Source: Lagopus muta
Taxonomy: Eukaryota; Chordata; Aves; Galliformes; Phasianidae
Reading direction: 5' to 3'
NCBI RefSeq assembly: GCF_023343835.1
Contig: NC_064443.1
Location: forward strand, 8,928,001 to 8,992,000
Length of the DNA: 64,000 nucleotides
This document shows positions 1-13,400 of this stretch, in pieces. Both the position numbers and the translations under genes were made by a program. Numbering within the stretch: position 1 is the first letter of the stretch; every line of letters starts with the position of its first letter. Below the pieces are notes generated by a model. It was given only the letters and a program-made list of their open reading frames with translations, was not told where the DNA came from and searched no databases.

Positions 1-250
1 ACAGCAGCCTGGCGGCGGCTCGTCCTGCCTCCGGGCGCACGGCTGGCGTCTGTATAAGCCCTTAAGCAGTTTACGGGCGCTATTCATTTACAGGGCGAAG
101 GCCTTATTTAAAGCCCCGCGGTGGCACTGCTCCGGGCTGCTGCTCCTGCAGCCCCTTCTGTGCTGCCCGTCGGGCACGATGTGATGTGTGCTCGTCACGG
201 TGGGCAGCCGCCTTCTGCCCTGCGGCCTTCTGGAGCGGCCCTCCAGCGCT
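1..250 (+). promoter_or_regulatory. NCKIPSD: CpG-rich edge, probable shore of the NCKIPSD first-exon CpG island
   Basis: The first ~190 bases carry many CpG dinucleotides, whereas the following kilobases are CpG-poor. The first NCKIPSD exon found here is exon 2, so the SH3-encoding exon 1 must lie upstream. A fading CpG island at the left edge fits a promoter/first exon just outside the window. No SH3-coding frame is visible. Inference only. Confidence 0.4.
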
Positions 251-3200
251 GCCCCGCTGTGGTCGTTCTGGTTTCAAAATCTTCCAGGAAAAAGCATTTT
301 GCTTTTGAACTTATGTTTGTTATTCACGTTATGTTTTGCTGTAGCCCCAAAGCACTCAGAGGTCGCTCACCATCTGCTGTGGGTGACCCCAGCAGTCTGT
401 TGGTTGCCCACTGACACTCAAGTAGAGCTGCTCATGACCCTGTGATGCTCAGTTCAGCTGCGGCTTCCCCGGTGCTCGTGGAGCTCATAGCAGGAAACAG
501 ACAAGCTTTTCCTGCAGCCTCTCATCTTCATTTGGTGATGAAGTTTCTGGAGCCAGAACTCTCCTAGTGGTGCAGGAGGCAGCAGGACCCAAACTGCTGT
601 CCTGCAGCTGTGGTAGTGCCCTATCTGTGTTATTCTGATGAGCTGAAGTCAACCTGCATGGCAGTGGGGCCCTGCATGGGAGAGCATCCTCTGGCTGAGC
701 TGGGCTGTGGCCATTTGCTGAGCGTCAGCCTCCTGACCAACCTCAGCTTTAAAAAGGCACTGATGCCAATTAGTAACAGTCCTTTGCAAGGCAAATTAAT
801 TCCGCCCCAATCACAACAGGGAAAATGCAGCTCCTGATTAGCAAGGAGAGCGACTGGCCAACAGGAGTCACCATTGTAAAGCGAGGCATGGCTGTCAGCA
901 GTGCGTCAGGCTCCAGGTGAGTGCCAGCAGCAGCTCTGAGCCCTTGCAGCAATGCTGGGGGGAGCACGGGGCTGCTTTCCTAGTGCCACCCACTGCTGGG
1001 AGCATCAGCTTCCTTCTGATTTGCAGGTTTGCCCTGTGTCCAGGCCCTGCTGGCTCAGGCTGTGTTCCCTGTGTCGGCAGAGGTGTTAACATTGCCTGGT
1101 GAGGAGGGGAGTGGTAGCTCTGAGCCGTTCTGGTGAGAACATGGACACAGCTGAGAGCACAGTGAGCAATTTAAGGATGCCTCAGGTTGCTCTATCTTTT
1201 TCTGCAGGAACAAACAGGCATGTGATAAAAATAAGACTGCTTCACGCAGCCTAGCAACAACTTAGAATTCTCCTGCAGCATAAGCAAATGCACAGAGGCA
1301 CAGCACAGGTGATCCTGGTTGGATAGGCACGGGGATGGTGTTTCATTACCTCAGCTGAAGAGAAGGGAGGGTTTTGGAAAGGAGTGAAGCGTGAGCTCCC
1401 TTTGCTTGCAGGAAACCCCTTCATCCTGATGCATTCTGTAGTATTGACACATGCCCTGGGCTTACGTGGCTGCTTTTCTACAAGGACAGCAAACAGGTCA
1501 GTTCAGCAGCACCTCCTGGAGCTGGTATTGATGTGATTTGGGTCAGAAGGTGAGCAGACGGCTGTGGCACTGACCATCTCCTGCACTGCCGTGGAGCCCG
1601 AATCGCCATGTGTCATCAGTTCCAGATCTGCCACAGCTTGTAATGGGCGTGAGAGCTTAATCAGAGTGCTCGCACAGATCCTGAATAAGCACTTAGACTA
1701 AAAATAAAGTTTTATTTTGGAGAATAAGCAGCTGGTAGTGCTGTGCAGCTGAGGCTGTGTTTCTCAATACATGTAAGGAGCTGAAAAATGAGGCATTTTT
1801 TTTCTGGGCTGTCACAATAAGAGATGCTATCCTAGCAGAGCTGCTGATGCTTCAAAATGAAGTTTCATTCTTGAGATTAAATGACAGTCAGGGGAATTAA
1901 CCATTTCTAATTACTGCAGCTAAAGATTGAACATCTTGGCCAGAAGTTGTGCAATCTTTCACAGTTCTGAATGATTAAAGTAGAAATGCACTAATGGTCT
2001 TTGGTTTTTGTTTTTGCTCGGTCACGTGTCTTCTGGGGGGTCATGGGGATGTGTTCTTCTCACTCAAAATACTTTGATTAAAAGCAATTAAGTGCTGTTG
2101 TATCAGATCTAAAAACTTGGGACCTGAGCTCCCACACCTGAACAGCTCTGTGCCTGTTGGTCCCACTGCTCGTGGTGGCACTGCCAGGCTCTGGGGCTGC
2201 TGCCTCTGTGGCTCTCCTTTAGGCTGCTGACTTTAAGGCTGTTGTAGGGTCTGTTCAAAATGGCTGAGCCTCAGAGACAGAAAATGTAGATATCCTTCCT
2301 GCCGCCCCATTTGCAGGAAAAACATCAACTCTGAAACTTAGTAGAGGCTGACTGGAGATGACTGAACTCACTGTTTGCTCACAGGGAAAGAAAGAGTGCT
2401 GAGCAGCAGGAAAACAGAGTTTGGATTGCTTTTCCATGGGGGAAAATGTGCTGGTATTAATGACTGTGGAAAAACAACATACAGAAGGGTGAAGGCTTCT
2501 CCTTGCTGGAGAAGAGTAACATTCACGCTCAGTGCAGGCTGCGTGCCAGGAAAGGCTTTGATGGGAGCAGACAGTATCATGGTCGTTGGCTGACCTAAGA
2601 AGATTCCCTGCAAGGTCTGGGGCATATTAATTCCTGAGGGGAAAGTCAAATCCCATATAAACGGGTATTTGTCTCTCAGTAGCTGAAACATTGGAAACAG
2701 CTGAATCTCTCTGTTAAGGTCATTAAGAGATCTCAGTGCAACAGAAACAGCCTCCTCCTTTTCTTCCTTTACTTATATAGCTCAGATGTATGTAAAAATA
2801 AGCAGCATTTTTCAGGGCATCCCAGTCACGCTCCCTCATGAAGGATTTAAACTTTGTCGTCCCCTTTCGAGATCATGCATGCATCACATGAGCTGCCAGT
2901 CCAGGCCTTGGAAGGATGATAAATTCCAGCAGGGAGAGAATTTCATCAGGAGAGAAGAGCCAGCAGCCTTCATGTGCAACTGTAGCATTAGATAGTCTGT
3001 AAGAAAATTAGACTTATCAGATGCTGATGCCGTTTGCGGTCAAAGCTACAGCCAGAATGTTATAAGGCATGGCTTCTGACAGAGCTCTGTGTGCAGGTGG
3101 GTTAGGAGATAGGCTGCGGCTCCAGCTTGCTGCTCTGCTGCGGAGCCTGTGTGTGCAGATTGCTTTGTTGCATCTGTAGCTAACTTGTGCTCACATAAGA

Positions 3201-5288
3201 AGGGAAGGAGCTGCTTTCAAGTCCCTGCCATGTGCTGAGGATCAAACAGCTGTGCCACAAAGCCCGGTAGAGGTGATATTTAATGTGCAAGGAGCAGGTT
3301 GGTCCCTGCCCTGCAGCAGAGAGGTGCCAGCGCGTCGCCTGGTTTCACACAGAAGACAGTTCTGTGCTACAGAATGACTGCCACTGAGGGAAGTGTGAAG
3401 GATATGGGGCCCATGGCCTCAGTGGGGAGAGGAGTGTGGGGGAGCCGTGGCCTCCAGGGCAGCAATCAGCCACGAGTGCATCGCACCCTCTCTGAGCTGT
3501 GGGTTGTTGCCTTTTGCTGTAGCTGGACGGGGTGCTGCGTGCCATGCCTTCCTTCTGCACACACTGCTCAGCTGAAGCTCATGTGCGTGCAGGCCGTCTG
3601 TGAGACGCCGGCTTCTGTGCCCGTGACCTGGAAATGCCAACGTGTGCTGGTCCTGGGCTCTGCTCAGCTGCGCACCGGGTTTAATTTGGAAAAAGAGAAA
3701 GCTGTCAGAGTGCGTGCTAGATAATTCCAGGCTGTGGGTCATGTCTTGCTAAATCACCAGTTCCACATTCAGGCAAAAGCTGTTAGTTATTTCTTGGTTT
3801 GTTTATTTTTTGCCACTACGAGTGAGGTAGAGCTTTGCAAGGCAGAAATCTGAGGGCAGGCCCCAGCTCGCAGGCTTGCCTTGTATTAGCTAAAAACAAA
3901 GGGATGAAGGTGTGGCAAGGTCCCCAAAATAGTGACCCTCCTTGAGGGAGGTGGGGCTCATCGGGGGCAAAGGGGTCCTGAGTGCTGTTCCTGCCTGGTG
4001 TTTGCTCAGCGTTGCCTGGCTCTGCCTGTCCTGCCCTGCAGGCTCAACCCCATGCCACAAACAGGAGATCCAAATTGCTGTCGACGGGTTTTCAAGGTTG
4101 GGAGCTCTGTGTCAGCTGGGCTCAGTGCAGTGACTGTGTGCCACAATGGGTGTGTTCTGGGACCAAACAGATGGCTGCCTGAAGAGATCAAGCTGAAGCT
4201 CCCCACCAAGCAGACAAATGCAAACCTCAGTGGCCGTGCAGTCTCGTGTGATGACAGCTCCATTTTGGGTGAGCTCAGTGAGCTCTGCACCCAGTGAGGC
4301 TGCTCACAGATGGCCTTTTTCCACCCCTTCCTGAGAAAAAGATGTATATTAGAAGAAGAAAGAAGGGGTAGCGTGATGTGACCATCCAGGATCAGGTGTG
4401 TTGTGCCCTGTTGGTGAGTCCCACTGAGTCTCACGGGACTGCAGTACCCTGCTTTTGGCCCTGTTCCTGAGGAGCATCCTGCAGCAATGGGTTACCACTG
4501 TCCTTGGGTGGAGTTCTGACTCACCATACGCTATAAGGGCTCGTGTGTCAGGGAAGCCCATCCTTTTGTTTGTTTTTTTTGCATGTGTAAGGAATAATTG
4601 CATTAAAACCCAGTACATGAAGTAGGAACAATGAGTAGAAAAGTTCTTCACTTAATGTATAAGCTTAGCGATTTCCCTGAGCCTTGCAGAGTCAGTGTTT
4701 GTAGCTGGAGGCTCTTCCACCTGACACTGTGCCCCTGAATTGCTATTCTTTTAAGTAACAAAGTTTTGTCTGCCTTAGAATCACCTTTTGATTTAGACTA
4801 AAAAATGCATCCCATGTAATGGTTTTTGGACTTGGTTTAGAGCATGTCTTTGGATGCTCGATAACAAGAGGGGACTGCATCATTGAAATAATTGTGAAGT
4901 TATTAAAAAGGCTGTACAATATAGTTCTTTACATCAGGGATGGGAACAAGCCCCTCCAGCATCCCTTTTTGGGAAGCATGATTTTGTCTGTGGTCTTTGG
5001 CTCCTAGAAGCCTCCCCCTTGTGATATGGGACAGCATCTGAGACTTCTGTGTGCATGAACCACATTTGGAATGGCTGTATGCTTGAGCTGCTTATTCTTG
5101 AGATCTGATTTAGAAGTTTAAGATCTCAAGGTAACATTGAGCTCCAATCACTTCAAAAGCTTTTAAACACAGTGATACAGTATTGATATCTGAGCAACAC
5201 ATTTTCCCAACAGAAGCAGTGTTGACAATGGTCGGTCCTGTGCTGAGTTGTAGATGAACACAACCATCTACCAGCTGGGCCATGTGGA

Positions 5289-5352
5289 GTATAGAGTCAT
5301 CTAGGTTGGAAGAGACGTTCGAGATCATCAGGTGCAACCATCAGCCTGATCT
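5289..5352 (-). repeat. CR1 LINE 3'-end fragment
   Basis: The stretch reads as the reverse complement of a CR1 3' tail: an ATAGAGTCATCTAGGTTGGAA start, then AGATCATCAGGTGCAACCATCA. This matches the usual avian pattern (ATAGAATCAT..GGTTGGAA..AGATCAT..CCAACC). It is short and diverged, so subfamily was not assigned. Confidence 0.75.
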
Positions 5353-8300
5353 ACAGGATCCCATCACTGAGCCCTGTGTGAGCGTGGAAGGGCAGCCAGC
5401 TCCACCTGGAGCATTCAGAGGGCAAAAAAAGGGAGAGACAGCCACCATGGGCTTCCCAGCTGTGTGCCCTGAGAGTGCTGTAGCCCCATGCTGGCTCTGA
5501 GACAGCTTCCAGCCCTTCTCTGCCCCATGGTGGTCTTGTGCACCGGAGGGTTCTCTGGGCCCCACTTGTTCTGCTGGGGCTGAGCTGAGCCCTGGCCATC
5601 TCCTGTCCAGTGGGATCTGTCTCGCTTTGAATGGACATGAAAGTCTCTTTGGAATATGTTCATTTTAATTTGTCCTTGTGCTGCTGAGCAAGATGGAGAC
5701 TGATGAGAGTGAATGGGGCATGCGAAAAGGTGGATGTGAGAAATCAATGCTGTAATAAGGCAAATGAGCTGGGGTGAAAGTTTTGTACGTGAGAAGCAAG
5801 CAGTCCAACAAATCTAGGTTTCTCCTCTTCATTGCCTTGGGCAGTGAGGAAAACAGGATTATGGCTGTTTTGCTGCCTTTAGCACAATGTCCTAAGAGGA
5901 CATTCTCTTCCCGTTCCAATTTCTTCGTGTTTTCTGAGCCTCTGTCATTTTAAGCTGCAAAAGGAGTTGGGATTATAACTTGCAGCTCGAGCAGCAGGCT
6001 GTTTTTTCCCCTCAGATAGTGTGGACACTAATGAATTGCTTTTCTTCCGTGACCCACCTCTTGCTTTGCTGTGGGTGAAGTGTCAGCAAATCCAGTTGAA
6101 CTCTTTAATCTCTAAGAGGGGGAGAAAAAAAAAAACAACTTAAAGCAACCCCCGTATCTGTTCTTGAGCTGAATTTGGTGATAACAGCAAGTTAGCCTCC
6201 TTCCACTGATAAACACAGCTCGACTTGCAATTCTCAAGATACTTTTGTAGGTCAGCGCGGAAACTGTTGCTGTGTCTTCGGTTTTGCAGCCCAGAAAAAT
6301 CGTGCATTGTCCACCCCCACCATCTGCCAGTCAAAAAGCAGCTCACAAGGTCTCAGGTCTTAAGTTTGCACTTCTGGTGGGGTTTGTGGTGTTCTTTTTT
6401 GGTTTGTGCTCTGCCTTCACGGTCACGCACGCAGCAGCTCTAGTTGTGAGATGCAGCTACAGATGTCCGTGGTGTCTTCATTCGCTCTTAGCAAGAGTTA
6501 ACATTGGCTTTATCGTTGTCCCAGGATAGCTCAATTGTGTTGACTCCCTGAATTTGCTGTGTGTCTCAGCAGAAGCATCCACTTTACCAGGAATAAATAT
6601 GCTTGCAGCAGCAGCTCTTAATAAGTAAGAACATTGGCAGGCCTGGGGTTTTTTTCTATGGCCAATTAGCATGCTTTACCTCTTGACAACAACGCAGCCT
6701 GTGTTGTGTATTCCAGCCCTTCTGGTGCCTTTTCCCTTGCTGTCCTGCACCTGCACCCTCCACAGTCTTTTTATGGTTCTGGGCAGCAGAAGAAGCATCA
6801 TACAGAAATGATTTTTTTTTTTCAGTTGTCTACTTTGGAGAGACTTTGTAAGCATGCTTTCTGAATGCCATTAGCAGGAGCAGTCCTCAAGGATCTCCTT
6901 TTCCCTTCTCTCCATCCCTGCTGGCGCCACAATTGAATGCCAGCGACTTGCATGGCTTCCCAGGCTTGTTTCTTCTTGACTCCATCTTTACCCCCCGTTG
7001 AAGCAACAGCCAGCAAACATGATCACCTGCAAAGGGTGTTTCTGTGGCTGTGTTTTCAGCTTGCAACCATGTTTTTGCTGATTCTGTCAGAGCGCATATG
7101 GGCTGAGACTTGCAGTCTGGCCCAGGCATCTCCAGCACTCTTGGAAGTTAGAAATTAAGCATGACCAAAAGTGCAACAAATGTAGGGTTTTTGTTCTCCA
7201 TGTGCTTAGGATAACTGCATGTGAGTCACCTGGGAGCTGTACTGAGTCTCACTGAGAAGTAAGGGGCATCTGGAGTGTTGGCTTGAGGCTACTTATACAT
7301 CACATGTCCTCCAATAGTTTCTTGCACTTTACTGCAGTGACTTTCCTTCCACTTTTATATATCCTGTTCTTAACCCTGAGCCTTCTACAGTACAGAGACT
7401 ATCTGCAATTTCCTTTTCAGTATAGGCGTTAGCTCTAAAATATGTGCATGTGCTTTCTTTTCTTTCCCCTGCACAGATGCAGTGACCATTACTTGATCGT
7501 GCTTCATGCTGACTCATCTTGCAAACCGTGTGCCAAAAGGATGCTGAGCAGCCAAAACTTAAAGCCAGGACGCTCTGTCTGCCAGCTATTTACCTGGGAC
7601 AGACAGCGAGACATCCCCTGGAGAGCAGATAACAGGAAGAGCTCTGCTCAGCCAGCGCAGGCTGCAGCCCCGTTGCAGTTCGGTGGCTGTGCCCCTGTGC
7701 TGCCCATTGGACTTGGTGTATTCTGAGAGCCGCTGGTGCCTGCACTGCCTGGTTGGCACATCTCCTGCCGGGAGCTCTGCCTCCTGCTTTAGCGGGATTT
7801 GCACAACAGAAGCCCTTTCCCCTTCTCTCCCTTCTCTTCGTTTCCCATTTGCTCATGCTGTCTGCTCCAGCAGCTGCTGTCAGCGGGAGCACACGGGCTG
7901 TCTGCGGGCCGGCTCTTTGTCAGCAGGGCTCAGCCACGTCTTTGTTTGCTCACTGCTCGGCAGAGATGCTGCAGGTTGGTTAGGGGCATTGCTCATCCTG
8001 TTTGCTCAGCAGCCAGAGCGGTTGCCCGTTGTTCCTGATGCATTTTTATGGTGCATGTTTAAGTGCTGCCAGGCGTAGTTTCTTTGTACCGAGAGGAGTA
8101 AGTGAATGCCTGTCTCTTGGCTGACAACCTGGGCACTGAAGTGTTCTGATTGGGGCTGCAAAAAGGGGAAGGGAAAGCATCTGAATTTCCTAAATCAAAC
8201 CAAAAGGGCTGAGTTCTGTTATTTCTGTATGAACTGTGTGGTTCGGAAGGGGGAAGTCTTATCTGTACATCGCTGTGCCATGGAGCTGTAGAACAAAGGC

Positions 8301-8636
8301 CAGCTGGCTTTTTGTAAATCACTGCAGCCATCATTTAAATCTGGAAGGATTACAGCGTGCAGACGGCCGGGCGGTGACTGGGGACGGGCTGCATGTGACC
8401 TCAGAGGTGGTGCTGGTCTCTGGTGTGAGCAACAAAGAGCCAGTCTGTGCCTGCATGTGCCAGCAGGATCGCACCCTAGTCCCAGCAGTGCCGGTGCAGC
8501 TGCGTGAAAACAGAGCCGTCACCAGAGACAAAACTTCGTCTGTCCTCTGCCGTGGTGTTGTGAGAGCATGACGTGGTGGTGCTGCCGTGTGTCCCTGGCT
8601 CAGCCTGCTCTGTGTTCGTGGGCTGCTGTCACGGAT

Positions 8637-8690
8637 GTGGGGTCTTGCACACGTGGGGTCTTGCACACGTGGGGTCTTGCACACGTGGGG
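8637..8690. repeat. 16-bp tandem repeat, about 3.4 copies
   Basis: The unit GTGGGGTCTTGCACAC is repeated head to tail three times, followed by GTGGGG. Copies are identical, which suggests recent expansion or an actively varying minisatellite. It lies in NCKIPSD intron 1 and codes for nothing recognisable. Confidence 0.9.
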
Positions 8691-9420
8691 CAGCTCAGCC
8701 TGTCTGCGCTGATGCAGCTGTCAACCTGCTTGTCTGGAAAATGCCTTTAGGAAAGGTGTGATTATTCTGGGCTACTGGGCAAGCTCTTCTGTGTGACTGC
8801 ATTTAAACAACACGGGGTGGTAGCTGAGGAGAAATCCAGGCAGTGAGGGAGGTGCCACGTGGGACAGAAGGAAATCGGCAGGTGGCCCCGAGCAGGTCCT
8901 CTATTTGCTCATGTTATTAGCAAGGAGAGAGGAAATAATGATTTATTGATGCTTCTGTAATTCTCCTCTGCTGGGCTACGAAGGGAGAAATTTGGTTTTC
9001 TTTCTGATATTCCGGGGTCTAATTGAGATGTAAGGGCTGCCTGTAGGGCAGCTCTTCTGCAGGGCTGTGGGTGCCCCGTGTCTCAGCTGTGACCGAGCTG
9101 AGGATCTGCCATCTGCACAGCTCAGCGAGCAGCAAGTTAATGCTGCGCTTTGATTCGAGCCCTTCTGCCAGGGCTGCGTTAATAGAGGGTTGGGTGGGAA
9201 AACACAGGGAAGAGCGCGGCAGCAAAAAGCTGGTTGTCACTGTGCTTTTCTGTCAGTGTTAGAATGCCGTGCCATGTAGAAAGGCAGCAGTGCCTGTGGG
9301 TGCAGTGGGACGGCAGAGCTATGGCGTGGCAAGCATTGCCAGCATGCAGGGATGGGGAGCAGGGCTCACATGGACCATGGGCACAGCAGTGTGAAAGGTG
9401 GAATAACATCCTTACCAGAG

Positions 9421-9573
9421 AGCTGTGGTGCCCCATCCCTGGCTGTGCTCGAGGCTGGGTTGGGTGGAGCCCGGGAGGCCTGAGCTGGTGGGGAGCAACC
9501 AGTCCACAGCGTGGGCTTGGAGCTGGGTGGGTTTTAAGGTCCTTTCCAACCCAAGCTGTTCTGTGGTTGTAGG
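9421..9573 (+). repeat. CR1 LINE 3'-end fragment
   Basis: A diverged + strand CR1 tail. It contains the typical segments TGGTGGGGAGCAACCAG and GGTCCTTTCCAACCCAAGC, and ends in a degraded TTCTGTGGTTGTAG in place of the ATTCTATGATTC end. Confidence 0.75.
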
Positions 9574-10437
9574 AACGTAGCCTTCCTTTCCAATGAAGTC
9601 ATACAGCTGCATTCTAAGTGTTGGGTTTGGCCTTGATCTGATACCTTTGTGAATTTGGTAGGCGTATTTTAACAGACTTGTTTTTATTTTTTGAAGTTTT
9701 CCCCTGTTGCTTTCTCTTTTTCTGATCTTTCTTAGGAAAACAAAGCAACCAAAATACTTCCTGTATTTTTCATGCTCCAAGCTGAGGATTGCAGAGGGCT
9801 CCCATCCTCACCTTGTGTGCATATCTTTCTCACCGTCTGCAGTTGTTAATTCACATTTGGGTTAGTAATTAGGGAATAAATAATACATGGCAGGTTATCA
9901 GAATGCTGCACTCTGGTGCTGGGGGGGCAGCTCTCCTGACAGGGAGGGGCTGCATTCTACTGCTCTGCGGTCCCTGAGAGGCTGATTCAGGTGTACCCTT
10001 GATGAGATCGCAGGGGTCTCAGGTGTGAAAACCTCCTTCTTCCCTTGCCCCTTCACCACAGCTCTTCCCAGCTTCCTGCTGTGTGTTGGGTATGTCTTGT
10101 TTCAAAGCTGGCGTGTATCTCAGCCGAGCTGGCTGGCAGGAGGATTAAGTGTTGCTATGACAGTTTGGGTGTGGGGATTTGGAAAAGCCACCAAGTTGCA
10201 AAACAAGCAGCAGGAAGAAAACGAGCAAAAATGCAAACATGGAGTGAAGTGACTCTGAAGGGCACCAGACTTTAGGGCTGTCACATTTGTGGCTCTGTGC
10301 CTGCAGGGTGGTGAGAACAGCAGGAGCAGCAGGAGCTGGGTTGCACTGCCATCCGTCCTGCTGTAAGCTCCAGCAGTACATAAGTTCAAGTCACAGCTAA
10401 AGCAATGGGCTGACATGTGGGATGTTGCATTTCTCAG

Positions 10438-13400
10438 GTGCTGGAGCAGGATGTGGTCCTCCAATCCATCGACCGTGCCATCGAGGCTGTGCACAATGCT
10501 GCCATGAAGAACGGAGGGAAATACAACCTGGAGCAGAGGGATGTCCTGCAGTGAGTGGGACGGTGCTGGTGGGGGGTGGGCGGTGTGACAGGAGGGTGTG
10601 AGCTGTGCCTGGGGATAGAGATGGCCGCCACCAATCTGAGTCCCATGCTGCAAAGTGCCTGCCCAGAGAGCTTTTCAGTGCTTTTGCTGACAGCTGCTGG
10701 GGCTCCGGTCCAGCACATCAAGTATAGCGGTGCTCCGCTCCTCACACCCTTGGTGTACATAGAGGAAGAAGAAGCTGTAGGCTTAGAGGAGAAATCCAGA
10801 ACCTCTCTGGCTCTTTTCTCCTCTCTGCCAGCCAGGAGTTGTAGCGGTGGTTGGCTGTGTGGCACAGGGCCCTGAAAGCGTTCTCAAATAATTGCTTGTG
10901 AGGAGAATTTTATTTTTTTCCTCCTCTGACACCTCGCCCTCTGCACTGAGGCACGCTGGTTTAATCTCAGCTGAACAGTGATTCTAAAGTGCAGGCAATT
11001 TCTGGAGCTTGCAATGCAATATGTGACTCTCCCTTGAGGAAGAGCCATTTTTCTCCCATGAAGCGATGAATAAATCATGGGCTTCTTGCAAAGCTTCTTC
11101 CTTCCTCCCCTAGAAGTGCTTCCTTAGTTGTTAATGAAACTGGCATCGGCGTTCGCAGTAATATAACCCATTCCAGCACACGTAACCCCAAAGCAATATA
11201 TCATGTCGGCCCCTTCCTTAAGCTGTGCTCTTCCTGATGTCATCATTCCTTTTCAGAAAGCTGATCCATCACCGGAAGGAGACCGTGTCCCGCAAAAGCC
11301 ACTCTCCCACCCCTCAGGGGATGGTGATGACTCAGTCCTCCAGCGACCACCACCTGGACGCGGCGCGGCAGCCCAACGGCGTGTGCCGGACCGGGTACGA
11401 GCGGCACCACAGCCTGCCAAACACTGAGTTCGAGGAGGAGGATGATGGCCCCTATCAGGTAATGGCAGCTGGGCGCCTCTGCGTTCCTCCTTCAGTGGGA
11501 TAATGCTGCTTGGCTTGTTTAATAAGATGCCTTTATGGCTGAAGTCCCAGAGCAAGTGTTGTGTTGCTTGCTATGGCGCTGCATCCCCGGGTGCGGTAAG
11601 CTGATCCTGTGCTGTGTCCATGAAGCCTGGAACTGCCCCTCTGTTGTTCACTCTCTTGATGACTTTTGGGACCTTTGAGGGTCCAAGGCCTTACAGTGCA
11701 GGCTCTGCTCTAGACTGAGTGTTTCCTGAGCACTTTCTCAAAGAGTTGCGAGCTCCCCAGAGAACTCTTAGTGAAACAAGGGGAATAAGGGGGGATGGTT
11801 TTAAAATGAAACGATGGGAGGTTTAAGGTGAATATTAGGAGGAAGTTTTTCACACAGAGGGTGGTGATACACTGGAACAGGTTGCCCAGGGAGGCTGTGG
11901 ATGCCCCATCCATGGAGGCATTCAGGGCCAGGCTGGATGTGGCTCTGGGCTCCTGGTCTGGTGGTTGGTGACCTGCACATAGCAGGAGGTTGAAACTAAA
12001 TAATCATTGTGGTCCTTTTCAACCGAGGCCATTCTATGATTCTGTGGTTCAAAACAGCACCGGCGTGAGCTGCAGAGCTTCCTCCACATACTCAGCACTG
12101 CTTTGTTTCCCTCTTCTTGAATCTGCACAGTGATATCTTTGGTTCTTAAGTGTTTATCTGCTGTGGGTGCCAATGTTTACTGCTTAAATCATGAAGAAAC
12201 AAAGACCTTGCTTTGTCTGAATGCTTCTTGTCATGATAAATTGAAGGTAGGATGCAGGGAATATGATTTATATGTAAAAAAGCAAACTGCCATAAGTGTT
12301 ACACAATTCCAAGGTTACTGCGTGGCGTCGGCGAGGCTTCAGTGAAGTGGCCAAGGACAAGGACAGATGCAGCAGTTGTTCAGGGAGAGTGATGTGGCCG
12401 ATTATGCCGTGTGGATACAGCTGTGTTTTAGGGCTAAAGGCTAAGCAGGGCTGAGCACAGTGATTTTTTTCTCCTATAGATGAGCACGTACGCTGTAGTT
12501 TGTCTTCATCTCCACACGATTATCTGAGGAAGGCAGTGCTTATAAGGCACTGATAGACTGTCACTGCAGCACATGAAGCTGCTTTTGCACCTAAAGAATT
12601 GCAAGTTCCCAGAGTGCAAAGGTAGCTCCAGCTTGTGTGGAATGCAGCAATCCCTACAAACTCCATTTTTCTTAGCCTTAGTTTTCCTCTCTGGGCAGCC
12701 AAACCAGCTCCATTCTCAAGGCTTCACACTATAAGCTTAGGAAATGGAGCACCTGAAGGTCCATTCACCACACTGATTTCCCATCTCTGTCTGGTCTGTG
12801 CTTTGGTTGCTTGCCAAAAAGGAGCAGGATGGATCCATTGGCTAACAGAGCTGTTTCTGTCTGATGGCGCCAAGGATGCAGCCAAAAAGATTCCAGCTTA
12901 GCCCTGTGCTGAAAGGGCTTGTTGAGGTTATAGCTGCTCAGCAGAGGGGTTTCCTGTATGCTTTAGAAATAGGAAATGGAGGAAACATCACTGCTTTCTT
13001 TCACTATATCTGGTTATGCAGCTGTCTGAGAGTCCTGCTGAAAATTAAATTTTCTCAGCAACTCCAGAAAAGCAGAAGTCAGGGCGTGTTTTTCACTGGG
13101 TGCATTTTATGTTTGCATATAAAATCATGAACAGAATTTGAAGTGCAAATTTCCTCTCAGTAGCTTTGTTCCCTGGAGGCTGAACTGGCTGAAATGCATG
13201 GAGGTGGCACCATGCTGAGTCTCTGCTCCTTCCCCACAGCAGCACAAGATGGGAGATGCTTCCTCCGTTCTCTCCTCCTTCCCTTGGGGTTTTGATGCCT
13301 CCCCCCCTCTGCTCAAACCCACTCCGGAGCACGGGGCCAGAGAGGGGATGGTCATCTCTCACCCCCGTGTCTGGTAGTGAAATGCATTTGATGCTTCACA

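Larger units (their letters stand above)
1..10437 (+). other. NCKIPSD: NCKIPSD intron 1 (3' part, at least 10.4 kb)
   Basis: No frame here resembles a known protein. All open frames are short, lack flanking splice consensus and conflict with each other. The stretch ends at the acceptor TTTCTCAG before 10438. It contains CR1 fragments (near 5289 and 9421) and a 16-bp minisatellite (8637-8690). Otherwise I see unremarkable unique intronic sequence, with A/T-rich patches around 1680-2110. Confidence 0.75.

Noticed and set aside
1-10437. A separate protein-coding gene upstream of NCKIPSD exon 2
   Set aside because: Only short overlapping frames with no family similarity, no CpG island except at the extreme left edge, and no linked splice sites.
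10120-10653. 177-codon - strand frame over NCKIPSD exon 2
   Set aside because: Antisense shadow of a conserved + strand exon; Ser/His/Pro-rich with no motif.
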